DNA of 64,000 nucleotides from Ifrita kowaldi (lineage: Eukaryota > Chordata > Aves > Passeriformes > Cinclosomatidae). The notes below the pieces were generated by a model. The model saw nothing but the letters and a program-made list of their open reading frames with translations. It was not told the origin of the DNA and ran no database searches. Made by a program: the position numbers and the translations under genes. Of the stretch, positions 1-14,126 are shown one piece after another. Position 1 is the stretch's first letter; every line of letters begins with the position of its first letter. The stretch is from contig VZRS01015169.1 of NCBI GenBank assembly GCA_013398055.1, positions 1 to 64,000 of the forward strand. Direction: 5' to 3'.

Positions 1-90
1 GCGGGAATGCCCCGCTGCGCTGCGCTCCGCCCCGCCCGCGCCCCCCGCCCCGGACCCGCGGGGCAGCCCCGAGGGCGGGCGGCGTCCTCC

Positions 91-138
91 GTCCCTCCTT
101 CCCTCTGTCCCTCCTTCCCTCTGTCCCTCCTTCCCTGC
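91..138. repeat. Three tandem copies of a 16-bp pyrimidine unit
   Basis: The unit GTCCCTCCTTCCCTCT occurs at 91-106 and 107-122, with a third copy at 123-138 differing in the last two bases. It is a polypyrimidine minisatellite inside the CpG-rich block. Confidence 0.9.
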
Positions 139-837
139 CGCCCGTCGGGCCCCCGCTGCCCGCGGAGGGCTCGGTGCCGGGGGAAGGCGGGGAAGGGCGC
201 CGGTTTCACTCTGCGGGGCCAAATGCGTTGAAACGCCTGCAAACTCCGGGCAAACCGGGATTTGACTACATTTTCCTTGGAGGGCTGGGACTTGGGGTGG
301 GTGCATCGGCCCCTGGCACAGCAGACTTTCCCCGACGCGAAGGAGGTGAGACCCCCATGAGGGCGTCTCGCCCCGCTCCGCCCAAGTGCGATACTCAGCT
401 TTGCTTTTATGCCGCAATCCACGTAAAACTGGCACATGCATGAGCCGAGTGGAGTCAGTTTATCTGTCCCAGGTGCTGCCATGCTCGTGGTGGCGATGCC
501 CAAGGCTCCAGGTGCTCCCGGCAGTACAAAACACGGCAATGAGTAGGTCATATCCCAGCCTCTGTTTTAGAGGTTGCTCTGCCGGGGCATCTCAGAGCAG
601 CACTGGGACAAAGCCAACACTACCACCAAGGGGGAAACTGAGGCACGAAGCTTTTCATGGGAGCAAAATGCGGCGTGCCCTCGCCCCTGAGTCAGCATGG
701 GCCAGCCCTGGAGGGCTCTGCGTGCTCCTGGGCAGTGGGATGCGCTCACACGGTCCCTGTGCCCACACTTCTGCCGTGAAATAACCCCCATCTCCCAGGC
801 AGGAGGGCGGACCGACCTCAGGAGCAGCGCGGAGGAC

Positions 838-865
838 GCGGTGACAGCGAAGCGGTGACAGCGAA
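838..865. repeat. Perfect 14-bp tandem duplication
   Basis: GCGGTGACAGCGAA occurs twice back to back at 838-851 and 852-865, at the edge of the CpG-rich block. Confidence 0.9.
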
Positions 866-900
866 ACAGTGCCAGCTCCGCAAACCACCACACCGTCACC

Positions 901-3900
901 ACCGCGGGCAGCTCCACCACTGCCTCCTCCTTACAAATGAGTAAGCCGAAATCCAAACTCTGGCTTCCAGGCTTCTAATCCACAGGGAGAAGGCAGCCTC
1001 CACCCCCTGGGCATCTCGGAGTTCGGCTTCCGTGCACTGCCCCTAGCAAGCAGCAGAGCTGGGGAACGTAGCCCCGCTGCTGGGGAGCGCAGCCAGCAGA
1101 GCTTTCCCTGATTTACACGCCTTCTCCCACTCCAAGTAGCTTCTGTGGAGTTCCTGTCCTACCCCCGAGGAAGGCGCTGGCTCCTGACACGCCGAGATAA
1201 ACCTCGGTTGCCAGTGTCAGCGCTCTGGAGATAAGTAAACAGGAGGCGTAATTTGATTTGCACTGATATAGCTGCTGGTGGAGCTGAAATCTAGAGAATA
1301 AAACAAACCTCCAGAGAGGACCCAAAATTTTCTCCTTGCTGGTATTTCAGGGGCAGCAGAATTGAAAATATTTGTTTGTTAAAGTTCCCAAGTAAGGGTT
1401 TTTTTTCCTCTATTTTTTTTCCTTTCTGTAACAGGGTGCTTGGAAGGAAGGGTGGGGAGTAAGAAGGGCACTGAGTTGCCCCATATCCTGGGGCTGTCCA
1501 CATTGCAGGGGGTAGGGGAAGAAGGGGGCCAGGAGAGATGAGAAGTCTGAAGGGTTGAGTTACATTGTCCTTAGGGGGTTATTTTATTCCTTCACTGGAA
1601 ATATTAATTGCTGCTTAAAAGTTGTAAACACCAAACGAAGCACAGAAACACCCACTATTTTACCCACTGAGGGGGGACAGACACGGGGTGAAAGGGTTAA
1701 GCTGGAAGCTGAAGTCTGGCTCCTCTTTAAGCGCCTGGCTTCAAAGGCATGAAAAGGAAGTTTGGGGCCTAAACTCCCACGGAAAACAACAGGGGTCAAG
1801 CTGAAAACATCCCTCTGTGCTTCCAGACGCCCGTCCACAAGGCGGGGAGGATAGCGCGGCTGTGCTGCACGGCATGTGCAGAGGACGTGTTTGGGAGACG
1901 CTCAGACATGTGGAACACATAAGAGTCTAAAAAGCCAGCAGATCACACCCTTCAGAAAATATCCCTCTGTCCCCAGGTCCCCCGTTGTCATTTATGACTA
2001 AACTTCGGCGTGGCGCAGGAGGAATTTGAAACTTTTCCGAGCTGCTGGCAGCTGCTCTGTTTGGATGCTCTCCTGCCCATCCTCCCCCTCTGACTCTGCC
2101 GGACGGTCCCCTGTGCTCAGATCCTTTTCTATTTTACCCTCTCTGCTACCAAATCTCACAGTGCTGTTTGCTAACGGAAGCTCTGTTTCTTGTTTCTCTT
2201 CGATGATTAACTCCAACTGCCCAAACACACAGGGCTCTGGGGAAGCTGTTCAGATGCCCAAATGTAGGCATGGAGTGCCCTTTTCCATGCCCCAGGGTTC
2301 CCTGCCTGGCCCCTGGCTGCTGCCCTGGGTGGGAGGGAGCCTGACATAGGTCCGGTGCTGTATCTGCCAGCCCCACACAGATGTCTTGGATCACCAGCAG
2401 TGCCTAAAACAGCCTTAGACACCTACGTTTTGGGCACTGGAGCAGCTCCCCAGATTGCTGAATTTTTATATTTAGTTTTGTTATTTTCCTTGGCAGGGCA
2501 CAGAAGGAGGTAAATCCAGACTCTTGGGAGGGAGAGGGTGAAAGTGACCCCAAACTGGAGTTTGTGTCTTTTATTCCATAGCTCTGCTCTCCAGAATGTA
2601 CACGTGTTTTACCATTGCTGTAATTATGCTCCATTTGCTCCCCAACTATTTTTCTACAGTCTCCCACTCCTTTTTCCCACATTGATCTGAGAGGTCTCTC
2701 CCTTCCTATACAAAAGGAATCCAATCTGAAAAAATGTGAATACCCACAAGAAAGTATCCACTTTCCTGTTAGCCGATCCCAATCCCTCCAGAGAAACAAA
2801 GCCGAAGGTCCCCCTTCAGCCAGACCTCCTAATGTAAGCAAGCTGTTCCCTTCACCAGTTGCCCACCTTATGCACAGTCTCAAATTGATGTTGTTAATGC
2901 AGTGACAGATGCACAAGGTGCCATTAATGGATCTTCCTAAATGGAAGCATAATTTTTACCCATCAAGATCCTTTTACCACGCCAGTGCTTGCAACCGTCA
3001 CTAGGGAATAGAGCCACAGCAGGGAACTGGTCATAATTTCAACAGGGTCTTGTGGAAATGCAGTGACAACAGATGTGTGCTGGTTTTGGGGCTGGTTTGA
3101 GTCAAAGCATCCAGATTCGTCGCAGGTTTGCCTCTCCCTGCACTGAGGTTGGGTCTGGTTTTGGGTTATTTGGCTTAAGATTGTCTTTGGTTAATTTGCT
3201 GGGTCGAATCCAATGCCTGCACTTGTGGGTGGGATAATTTGTACAGGTTTTACTGGGATTGTGGCAGAGGTGCAGTAACCCTTTGACAAAGAGTACATCA
3301 GCAGGGACTGGGACAGCATTTCCCCAAACATGCTGGAAATGGGGCTTAGGAGAAAGTCAATCATTAACACAAGCTTAGAGCACAGTTCCCCTGCCCTTGA
3401 GTAGCTGCCTTCTCTTGGTGCCCGCAGACAAGGGGACAATTAGCGGTACTGCAGAGGGCCAAGTCTCTGTGATGTGGCGATTTGCTCGCTGGGTTCTCTT
3501 CTGAGGTCAGCAGCTCATTTTGGATCATGCAGCACTGGGCAGATTTCAGATGGGAACGATTTTTAGTAGTGGCCATCATTACAGGCTGCACATGAGATGA
3601 TTTAATCTTCAACAGATACTCAAGGAAGCATGCCCGAGACTGGCTTTTGAGCACAGCTGCACACTCACACATGCATGTGAAAGGGGCTACTTAAAGAGGA
3701 GAAAAGAATTACCCTTATTCCCTCCTCCTCCGAGGGCCCTGTCCCCACCGTGGTCTCTGTTTCATCGTGCCAATAAAACTGGAACTGACACTATCACTTG
3801 AATTTGAAAAACTGCTTATTAACCCTTGAACATTCAAGGGAATAACTGCTCCCTGTCAGACCACGTGCACTGTTTAAAATGCGTTGGGGTGGGTGGGGAG

Positions 3901-6900
3901 GCCATGATGGGGAAACCAATGCCAGAAATGGCTTCTACAAAGCTGGCAGCTTAGAAGAGGAGCCAGGAGAGAGATCCGAGTGCTGCATGGTGCGCTGCAG
4001 AGAATTCAGGTGCAAGCTACAGGAATTTTCTCATTGGAAACCCCTTCCAAGAGGCAGGCAAGCTTGCCAGGCACCAGATGTTTGTGACTAGTTAGAAAGA
4101 GCTGCAGTCAAAGCCCTTCAGACGCAAGCTTCTTTTGTGAGCACACTTGTGGTTTGCTGGCTGGTCCTTAATTAAGCTGAGCCTGGGGGAGAGGAGGCCC
4201 AGGGATCTGCATCCATTTCAGCTGTGTGAGTCTGGAGGATTTTTTACCATTTTTATTGACCATGAGGCTGGTGCTGTGGAGTTTGCATACTCCAGGAGGT
4301 AGGGTCAGTGTCAGAGTATTTGAAAAATGCTGGAGGTTCCTGGTAAAGAAGGGAATGTGTTTTGTGAATGAAATATCAGGGATTGTTTCTGGCTTGGTCA
4401 CTCATGGCCTGGCTGACCTGGACTTTGCAGAGGTGTGGGGACCTGAGTTAGTGCACTGGGCTGTGCTCTGTCCCTTTGTGCTTAGGGAGCCTTGCCTGAG
4501 TATTCAGTGGAAGTACCATGCCATGTATTTGGGAACCCCTGGCAGTAACGAGGCTGTTGCTTGCTCCTGTGTTGCCCTTCAGCTCAGGCACAGGACAGAG
4601 GGGGTTGCTGAAGGCCAGCACTGGAGGTTGGTGCTGAGTGCTGCCTGGACTATGCTACCTAGAGAAACATGCCCAAAGAGTACCTCTTGGAATAATTCCA
4701 AATCCTAAGGTTGGGGTATGGGGTCCTTGATACTGTTTTCTGCCTGCTGTGCCCAGAAGAGCCAGACTCAGCACTGAACTGGGGAATGTGCACTATAGCT
4801 GGGCACACTGTGGGGACGCAGTGTGAACCATTTTGCATTTGATCTCTTAAGAACCAAATATAAGTGCCCAGCAGTCTCATTTTCTTTGTCTTTTCTGTGT
4901 GCTGAATCACCTGAGATGGGGCACAGGCTGAATGCACACACTCTCAAGGGTTCCAAATATCATGCTTGGTGGCTGTTCAGAGTCAAACCATCTGCAGAAA
5001 TCTACCAAGGATCTACCTGCTGTTAGCTCTGTTTAGTGACCCAAAGGGGATTTACAAAGAAGATGAAGATAGACTTTGCTCAGAGGTGCCCAATGAAAGT
5101 ATAAGAGGCAACAGACACAGGCTGCAGGGTTGCAGCAAGAGAAATTATTAGAAGATACCTAAGTTAAAACCCCAAACCCCAAAACAATCAGTGCCGGTGG
5201 TCAAACACTAGGGCCATGAGTAACCTGATCACTCTGAAGGTGGCCCATCTTTTAGCAGGAGGTTAGACTTGAGACCTCTAGAGGCCTTTCTGACCCATAT
5301 TTTTCTTTGATTCTAAGCATCTAATAAATGACCAACTGTAATTGCTGTTGGACTGGCTGACCCATACGGCGTCTCCCAGTCCTTCAAGTCTTGCCGCTTC
5401 CTAGATGATTAATGCCTTGTTAAATCACACTATGCAGAAGGAACAATCATCCCTCCAAATGCATGGACTACCACCCGGACTGGATGCTCTGAATGGCTTC
5501 TGGGAAAGGCAGAGAAATGTGGCACATTTCTAACAGCCCAAATGCAACCCCTTCCCTCGCCTACGCTATGGGCAAGAGCCAGCACTGGATGACATCCTGA
5601 TACTAAAACTGGTATTAAACAATGGAACTAAAACAATGACAGTATTTTCACACGGCTTGCATGAGTGCAGCTACAAACTCCCAAGTCTTTTTGTCCTGCA
5701 GTTTAAAGACAAAACAAACATAACAAAAAGAATTCCTCCTTGGAAATGTAATTCCCTCCACTGAACAAACCAGCAAGCAAAATTCTAGGAGCTGAGTTAT
5801 GCAGGAGGTCAGGGTGGAGGTTGCGAGCGGTCCCTTTTTGGCCTTAAACTCTATGGAAATCACAGCTCCAGAGAAGTCAATGGCAGTTTTGTCCCAGTGA
5901 TTTCAGCGGGGCCATGGTTTCCGGGCACGGATTTGTGTTCTGCCTCAAGCCAACCCTGCTCCCATCAATCATACCTCTGTCAAACTAGTTAGAGTGAAGG
6001 AGGAAGGATTTGGTCCAGGCAGAACAGCACCATCTTAGCTCAAACAAATGAGCTCTTGTTTCAGGGGCAGATTTACCAAGAGATTTCCGTGGGCTGTCAC
6101 CTGTGAATTAGTGTGACCCACTGCTGAGGGTGCCCCTGGGTCATGAGATGGGGATGCCGCTGCACCGTAACTTAGTCCTCCATCCTGCCACTCTTCCATT
6201 CATTCCTTTATTTTTATTAGTTTGGGATATTTTTTTTCTTTCGCTTCTCAAAACAAATAAAAAAGAAAAGATTTCCTGTGTGATTTGATGTGGGAAAAGC
6301 CCTACCAATGATCTTCCCAGAGGCTTGCCATCCTCCCTTCCCTCATGGAATGAGAGAATGGCTTGGCTAAGTGGGACTTTCAGTGGTCTGTCAGCAATCC
6401 CAGCTCACTATCTAATTATTTCTTCGCCTCAGGCTTCAGGCCTCTTTTCTTGCCAAACAGACAAACAATTTCTGGTCCAATTTGAGATCCCTTTTGCTGC
6501 GTGCTGTTCTTGTGGGACCACACCACCCCAGCAAACATTTCTTGCTTGACCAAACACAAATTGTGTCTAGGTCTTTATAATAACCACTCTGCATTCATTT
6601 CCATTATGGAAACACAATTCCCTATTAAATTTCAAAGTGGCTTATTGGCTCAGAGAGACAGCAGAGCATCAGATCAGAGAGGGAAGAGCTGCTATTTGGA
6701 CAAAGCATTATTTGTCTACATAATGCAACTTGATATTTGTGTCTGTAACTGTACACAGACTGGGAGATCAGACTTTGACTTTATATACAACCAAATCCAC
6801 TTTCACTGTGCATATATATCTGGTAGCTGCTGTTAGATTTTGCATTGCTGTCACCATGCTGTGTGTGTCTAAATCAACAGGTCTTGACTGAAAATAGTCC

Positions 6901-9900
6901 CGTGATGCTGGGTGCCTGCACAGGGGGTGCCATGGCAGCAGCAATCCCACTCTCATGGTGATGGCTGCAATGCTCGACCTTCTGAGCCTCCTGGCCAGAC
7001 CAGTGACTAAAGGTGCCTCATGCCCATGGCCACTGAGTAATGGGACCCCTGCCTGGCTTCATCCAGTGATAAAAGTGCCCAGGCCTTTGGAGCAGCCCTG
7101 GTGAGCTGAGAGACAGCATCTGAGCAGGGTGGGGTGTGGAGGAGCCTGCTACCACTTCAGAGCCAAGCACAAGTGCTCAAGGAGGTTTCAATCTCGCTCC
7201 AGATCTCCACCCTAACTCCAGGGCTCTGAGGTCCAATTTGTTTCACTTTGTGCTGTCGGAGTGATTTGTCTTTGCATCTTGTTGAAGTTCCTGCTGTGTG
7301 CTGCAGAACCATTTAAGACTTGGCTGCTGCTTTTACAGAGAATTACTCTTTAAGACCTGAATACGACAAAGCACTTAGAGAAGGGAGTTTTAGTTTGATG
7401 GGACTACTCCTACATTTAATGGTAGCCCATGGGCTTTACTTGGCTAGATCATGGGATGGGATGTCATGCTCTAGCCTTTCTGAATGTAAATTCTCACAGA
7501 AAACCCTGGGAACTTTATGTCTAATGCTATCACCACAGCACACTAAACCACCAAAATAGTGCTAGTTTCCTTATTAAACAGCCTTAGACTATGTATTAAT
7601 GTTTGAAAGCATTGTAGTTGATCAAACTACTTATTTACCTACATAATGGAAATTGAGGGTGACCGTTGTATGATTTTAAGAAGTTGGTTTACCTAGACAA
7701 TATACTCAACTGTCTGAAATCAGCCCTGTTTGGAAGAGACACTGAAGCAAATTTTTACCAGCTTTTATGAGAAGGAAAAAGTGGTGATGATGACTTTATA
7801 CCTAACTGTTAATTCATCCTGGTTCAACTATGACAAATTCCACGCAGCTGAACTTTTTCCAACTTGTTTTGAGCTGTGAAGCTCTTGTCTTGCTCCACAA
7901 AGTTACTGCGTAGGTTAATGGCTTTTTCTTTCTCTGGCTGCAGTGATTTATGCAGCCTGTATCCACATCAATCTACAGCTTTGCTGTAGGATACTGATTG
8001 TGGGTCAGATGGTGAATGGGATTGGGAACTGATCAAGGTTAAGAGTGACCACTCTTTATGGCTTGGTTGTGCTGAGCCAGTCTGATCCCTTCTCTGGAGC
8101 AGTTTCCTTCCCAACTGCACAATTATACCAGGATGGCTGAGGAAGGGGCCCAGGGGAGGAAGTGAGCAGTGGTGGCAGGATTTCAGTGAGGGAGGAGGGT
8201 GCTGAAGGCCACTTCAGCTGATACTGCTGCCAAAAGAAATGTTCACTGAATCACAGCCCAGTGGCATGTCCAGCCAAATCCTGTGGAAGTTCTCGGTGTC
8301 AGGGACAAAATTCTGCTTTCCAGCCCAGTGTGCTTTGATGTCATTTATTCAGCTCCCAGTGTGTTTGGCAGCTCTTTGGCACAGTCATAAGGCATGGAAT
8401 AGTGGGTGCTGAAAGGAGAAGTGCCTGGTGCTGGATGGTAGAAACCCCAAACTGAGGGCAAGCAGCAGTAAAAAAAGGTGCTGGTGACAACATGGTCTCC
8501 TGTCTAATGGGGATGGAATAAGACATTTCAGCCGGGGAAGGTTTTAAACTGTGTCTGCTCTTCAGCAGTCATAAGTCTGGGTCTTGCTTTTTGATAAGGA
8601 AGGAAAGTGGGTGAGCAACCTCCCTCTATAAGAAGAAACAGCGTGGTAAGGAACTCTGCTTTATATATGTCTCCCTCCTCAGTGCTCCACATTTCCAAAT
8701 ACTAAACCAAGACTGAATTACTGCACTATAAAATGAGTTGAACCCACTGTGACCTGAAGGCTGGTTCAGTTTACAGCCAAGTCCATAACCCAAAAGCACG
8801 AAGGATCAGCAACGGGAAGAGAAAAGCACAGAGCAGAAGGAGTCAGCAGGTAGTCCTTAACAGCCTGCTAATCACAGTGAATAATTTATTACAGCAATGC
8901 CACTGAGACTCCACGAGCTTTTAAACCAGTATTCCCTGGAAATGGTTTCTGCTCCTTTTTTATCATTTGTAAATTTGAAACCGTTTATCCCTGTCTGCAA
9001 TGCAAAGGCGTTTGCAAAGGTCCTAGGAAATGATGAGGATCCCAATGAAACGTGAATCCAATACATTTTCTGACCTCACTTGATTCTGGATGCCCTAGAG
9101 AAAGTCCAGGCTGTTCTGAATGCACCCTGTGACTCAGCAGCATGCCAGAGAGAGGAGCGAGACACATCCTCCATACCTCTGACAACAGAAACCAACTTGG
9201 TGTCAAACCAAACACCCTCCTTGAACATGAGGATTTATAACCCCTCCCAAAATCCTCTTTGAAAATAGCCAACTCAGTGTTAAAACCCTGGATGGAGTGT
9301 CACACTTTTAGTGCTATCTTCAATCCTTCTGAACTCTTGGCCTCTACTTTATCATGTGGCAAGGAGCTGTGCAAGTGAATTGGGGAGCCTGTAACTAAAT
9401 TGAATTTCATGTTTCTTTTGCCTTTTTGACTGTCTCAGTGTTCTATGATCAGTTAGGACAGCTGACAATTTGTCGGCTTCCTCCTTCCCATTATTCACTA
9501 GTTTCTGTACATTCCACATCAATCCTTACCTTACGTTTTTTTAAGTTACTGGTCTGTCATTCCTTCACCACAGGAAGCACAAGTTTAACCACTCAATCAA
9601 TGCAATTACTGACTTGACAATGCTTCATTATGCCCTAAAGCAGAGAGGATCTATTTGTTCTGCAATAAAGCAGCTCTTAATTAGGCTATTGCTCCTCCTG
9701 TGTAAATATCTCATTTTGCCTCTGGAATTGGGAAAGTTCACTCTATCTCTTGTTGTTTGGAAAAGGCCAAGTGGCACCAGACAGCAATCTTTCACTTTCT
9801 GGACACAATTAATGTGCTGATTACTTTGCTCATGCTTTTGACAAGCAGGTGATTTTTCTCTGATCAGGCACTTAAAACTACTGACTTTACTTGTGCTCTG

Positions 9901-12900
9901 CATTGCTTGGTAGGATGGGTCCAACTCGCTTCTTTTTTTTGCATGTTTAAATGGGAAGTCAACCTGTTATCTTTGCTCTGGATTCACAATGACACTACAA
10001 ACTACAAATTAAATTCTTTGTCATGAGAAATCACAGACTGTTGAGGAGACTTTATGGCAAGGGACAGAGCATTTTCACAGCATGCTTCATTTAATCTCAG
10101 AGAAAGGGTAATGCTGAGAAGAAATGGCAGAAACTGCTGTCACAAGGAAATTTTTTGTCAAGTTATGTTCATGGCTGAATTTTGTGATGTCTCACATTTT
10201 ATCTTATTTCTAAAAGCCTTTATTCCCTTTGGCTTCTCTTCAGATAATGTGAGCAGTGATAATGTTTATGAGTCCGAGAAAAAGGCTAACTTTAGGTTTC
10301 ATTGCCACTAGCTTTCTGTAGAAGAAAATGAGATAACACTATACAGACGTACTTCTTACAAAGAAACTAAACATTACCAGACTCTCCTTTAAGGTAATTT
10401 TATTTTTTGTGATAAGTTAAACATTTTCTCTGTCTTTTTATCAGCCATATGGAAGTTCTTTGGCTGACTTTGTTAATCATTCACTCTTCAGCTTGGAGTT
10501 AATTGTTTACTAACTGTTAAGCTGTGTGCACTAGGAAAATGCCTTTGGGCTCTTAAATCAGTGGGGATATCTCACTAGAACAACAGAGATATGCCTAGTG
10601 CTACTATTTGGGCGTGCAGATCTCACAGCTCCAGGCTACGCTGTGGCTCTTCGTGCACCGGTCTCTGGGGATGGAGTGGAGTCACATCCCTGTGTGCTGG
10701 TTAAAATGGACACACACCACTAACAGACATATGCTCACACAGGGTGGCTGCAGTGCCTTAGCTCTCTTTCCAGTTGCTCTGCAACTCAAGCAAAAAACCC
10801 TCTAATGACCCTTCTCTGAAAATGATGGGTTTGGTCTTTTCTCTTCACAAGAAAGCATTTGTAGAAGTTAAGTTTAACATAGAGGGAAATGGATTCTGTC
10901 CACCCTGTAGAGCTGCTTCTACACAAATGACACCGGTTCTGCAAGCCCAGCTTCCAGAATGCTTCAATATATTGTTGGCAGGACAGCAGCCATCTTTCCA
11001 CACTTGACACTCCCTTCTTCTTGTTCAGCTGGAGTGCTGGATTATGTGAAGTATACCAAAACTTTTGCAATTATTTAATACCCAAGATTGAACAGCTAGC
11101 AGATTATAACTCATATGGACCAAATTTGAGCTACAACAGGCAACATTCAGAAGGAAGCTTTTGGCAGGGCTTGCTGAATCTGTGAGCTAGCCCTCAACAG
11201 ACAGAAGAGAAAGGACGAACCTCAAAGTGATGACTTTGGGTAGATTTAGGGCTTCCACATAATTCAAGCACAGGCAGGAAGGTACATAAAAATAGAAGCA
11301 CAGAGACACCTTAGTCTCTGCAGTCTAGGTACAACTGCATTCCAGTTTAATAGCCCTGCACTCCCATCTGAACCACCCAGGACTAGGTGCCAGATACCCA
11401 TCTCAGCTGCATCCCCAGTAATGCTGGAGGACTTGATGCCTGAGTGAGAATAGTGCAAGCAGGACGAGGTTCTGGCCCTGCATCAGCCTCAATTCCCCTC
11501 TCCAGTCTCATCTAACTTGCTGACAAACCTGGTTAGTTTTCCAGAGACACATGCTTGATTTACTCCAGCAATTTAATACAACCATGGTTTTGAGTGACTG
11601 CTAATGGGATCGCCCGAGATAGGTTCAGCTGCTTAGTGTGGGCTACAGTTCTACTTGCAAACACAAGAAACATGGAAATCTATCTAGGATGACATACAGG
11701 AAAACATTACAATCTCCCTCATAAGACAAGCAAGGTTTTTATATGCACTTAATATAAATGTCTTGATTTCAGCTGGTTTCTTGCTACAATTTTCTGCTTG
11801 TGTTTTTTCCAGGGAGACATTTTTCCATTGTAAGTTTTCAATTTGTTTCTGGCATCAGCAGTGTGCAGGAACAAAATATTAAAGATCAGAAAAGCCATAA
11901 TCTCCTTCCCCCTCCCCCGCCAATTTTACCTTGCAGAAAGTTCAGTAAAGTTTACCCCTCCCGTTTGCACAGCAAAGACTTGAACCAGCCCATGCTGGTG
12001 CAGTGAAATGAATCAGATACTGTGGCAGGCTGCTCCCAGACACCAGGGTTATCGAGTGCAATTTTACAATCTAATTAGCAGAGGATTAAACACTGCACCT
12101 CGCTGAGGCAGTTGATCTGCTCTCGCCAGAGGGGTTTTACCACCTGTGTAGGGTAAGAAGTCTTTTTACTTGTTCCACAGAAGGTAGAATCACTCCACGG
12201 AGAAATAACAAAGCCTCAGCCACTCTGTCCAAGTCCCATCCCTGACTTAGGCTGTTCATTTTGGAATGGCTCTGCCAACAGATGGGGTTTGCAAGCATCA
12301 TGTAGCAGAGAAATGCTCATCTAGGCTGTCTTTTCACTGCTGTGGTCTCTGAGTTGTGGCAATGGACAGATTCTAGCCTGGAAATTCCTGCCCTCCCTTC
12401 CCATCCAGCCTTCCCTCACAGATATATGACCACTTCTGCCACAGTTCTCAGTGGTTTATACATAAGACAGCACCATTGTTTTGGGTCTGCTGGATTTCAT
12501 ACATGATTTGCTGAGACAAAAAAACCCTAATTCCCAATAAAGAGAAAACCAGCACCCTATCTTTTTAGAGTTACACTTGCAGAAAAAGGATCAGAGGTGC
12601 CTAAAGCCCCAGATTTTATTAAATTCCAAAACCAATGCTACAGACTAGATTACTCTCAACAGCTGAGAAGAGAAGGCTTGACTCTTCTGGTGGAAATGTG
12701 TCTCCTCTCATGCAGTCAGAGCACCTGATCTCTCTTCTCCTTCCTTCTGATGCTCTCCACCAACCCTCTCATCCGAAGAGGGCTGACAATAATTGCTATA
12801 GCTTGTGAAAGGCTGAGTCCTGTTATGGCAAGGGAATAATTTCTTCCAAAGAAATGTTTGTATTCCTGACTTCTGAAGGCATCTTTTAAGTACATGTCTT

Positions 12901-14126
12901 CCCTGAGGGGTTGGCACTACCGGAGATATGTCGGTGCAAACACCTAGCCTAGGCATGTTTTAAACTATCATGTGTGAGGATGGCTTGCCCTGCAGGTAAT
13001 GATTGATCCTGAATAGATATGTCTTTTAGTATTTGTGAAGACCCCCTTACTCTCCTTGTCCTTTCCTTCAATGAATAAGAGTCCCATTATTAGCCTTCAG
13101 TGAATAAAAGCCTAATTGATGCACCTATTGTCTCTTGCTGCCTCCTCAGCAATTCAGTTTTCTACCAAAACCTTGATTCTAGTTTATTTTAATAGAAGAT
13201 GCTCTCTGTGAGCATCAGGCAGTGTCCAACTTGAATGTGACCAGAGGAGGTGAAAGAAGAATTGGCACAGAGACAATGCAAAGAGGAATACAGTACATTA
13301 ATTCACTGTGGAAGCTTTTCCATTCACAGAAGAGCTGTCTAGTTGCTCCAAACCATCCAGTTCTGCAGCCTGCAAGCAAGCCTGAAGCCTTGCCTCCTGA
13401 TGTCTCCACAGGTTTGCAGTACAACAAGCACTGTTGCTAACAGGCTGTACATTCCCACCTGCAGGGCATGTGCTCAGGGATGAGGTTTTTATATTAGATG
13501 GCATCCTAGGTGGGAAAATCAGAACACAAGGGTCCCTCTCATAGGCTGAGCTCAAGAATCAAAACCTCCCATGCCTTTTTTCCAGGCATGTGTTGAAAGT
13601 CATCTTTACCTGCTACCTTGGCATTAACTCTTCAGCTAAGAAAATCGTTGCTTATCAAATGTAATGCTGGTCCTGAGAAAATCATGCAATTTTCTTTTTG
13701 TAATAAATGGAAGCAGCTTTCCTGTCTCTTCATCCCTTTCTCTCTCAGATCATTTATGGCTTGACAAAACAGTATCAAGGGCTGGCTGAGCACCCCCAAT
13801 CCACCACAGCCAGTGGATGGAAGGCCTCCAGCACCTGAGAGGATCAGTCCTTGAGTTCCCATCGATGTCTTATGAACCACACAAAAAAGAAATGTAAATT
13901 GCAAGATTAAGTGATGCTTATTTCCTCCAAACCCCACAACTTTTAAAGAATTATGAGCTACTTTTTCCCATTAATTCTTTGCAGACATTCAAACGATTTC
14001 AGGAGAAAATGAACATCCTCCAAAAATCACATTAATCAATGCCAGCATTTGGTGTACATCACACCCTTGACTCCAGCTAGGACATGTGTGGCAAGCCTAG
14101 ACCTTGGTAGAAAAGTGAACACTTAC
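901..14126 (-). other. FRMD4A: FRMD4A intron 3' of exon i (continues past window edge)
   Basis: This 13-kb stretch holds no exon of FRMD4A or of any gene I recognise. I looked on the minus strand for the next FERM-F3 exon (I-F-Q-W, N-L-Y-F-R-E-K-K-F, V-H-D-P-R-R) without success. Open frames here, the longest being 170 codons (2404-2916, minus) and 160 codons (4226-4708, plus), show no family resemblance. The stretch contains one short CR1 3' end at about 5165-5325. Otherwise I see ordinary unique sequence with short poly-T and poly-A runs. Confidence 0.8.
5165..5325 (+). mobile_element. CR1-type LINE, 3' end fragment
   Basis: The stretch around 5250-5320 reads AGCAGGAGGTTAGACTTGAG, then ACCTCTAGAGGCCTTTCTGA, and ends near GATTCTAAGC. 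This is the classic 3' terminus of CR1 elements (a GGAGGTTGGACT, GACCTC, AGGTCCCTTCCAACC progression ending in ATTCTATG repeats), with several substitutions. The 5' boundary is approximate. CR1 is the dominant LINE of birds and other reptiles. Confidence 0.75.

Larger units (their letters stand above)
1..900. promoter_or_regulatory. CpG-rich block, possible CpG island
   Basis: The first 230 bases or so are very GC-rich with many CpG dinucleotides and several CCGCCC/CCCGCC boxes of Sp1/KLF type; moderate CpG density continues to about 900. The rest of the window is AT-richer and CpG-poor. It lies inside FRMD4A if that gene continues to the left, because the remaining FERM exons are still missing. 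A GTGAGA donor-like site follows AAGGAG at 346 on the plus strand, so a plus-strand first exon is possible but unproven. No convincing protein is encoded. It could be an alternative or antisense promoter, an intragenic island, or the flank of an island extending left. Confidence 0.45.

Noticed and set aside
2404..2916. 170-codon minus-strand open frame
   Set aside because: It resembles no known protein, has no splice or promoter context and lies in intron sequence.
4226..4708. 160-codon plus-strand open frame
   Set aside because: No family resemblance; ordinary intronic chance ORF.
5163..5185. Telomere-like CCCCAAA run
   Set aside because: Only two or three imperfect units, better explained as A/C-rich low complexity next to a CR1 end.
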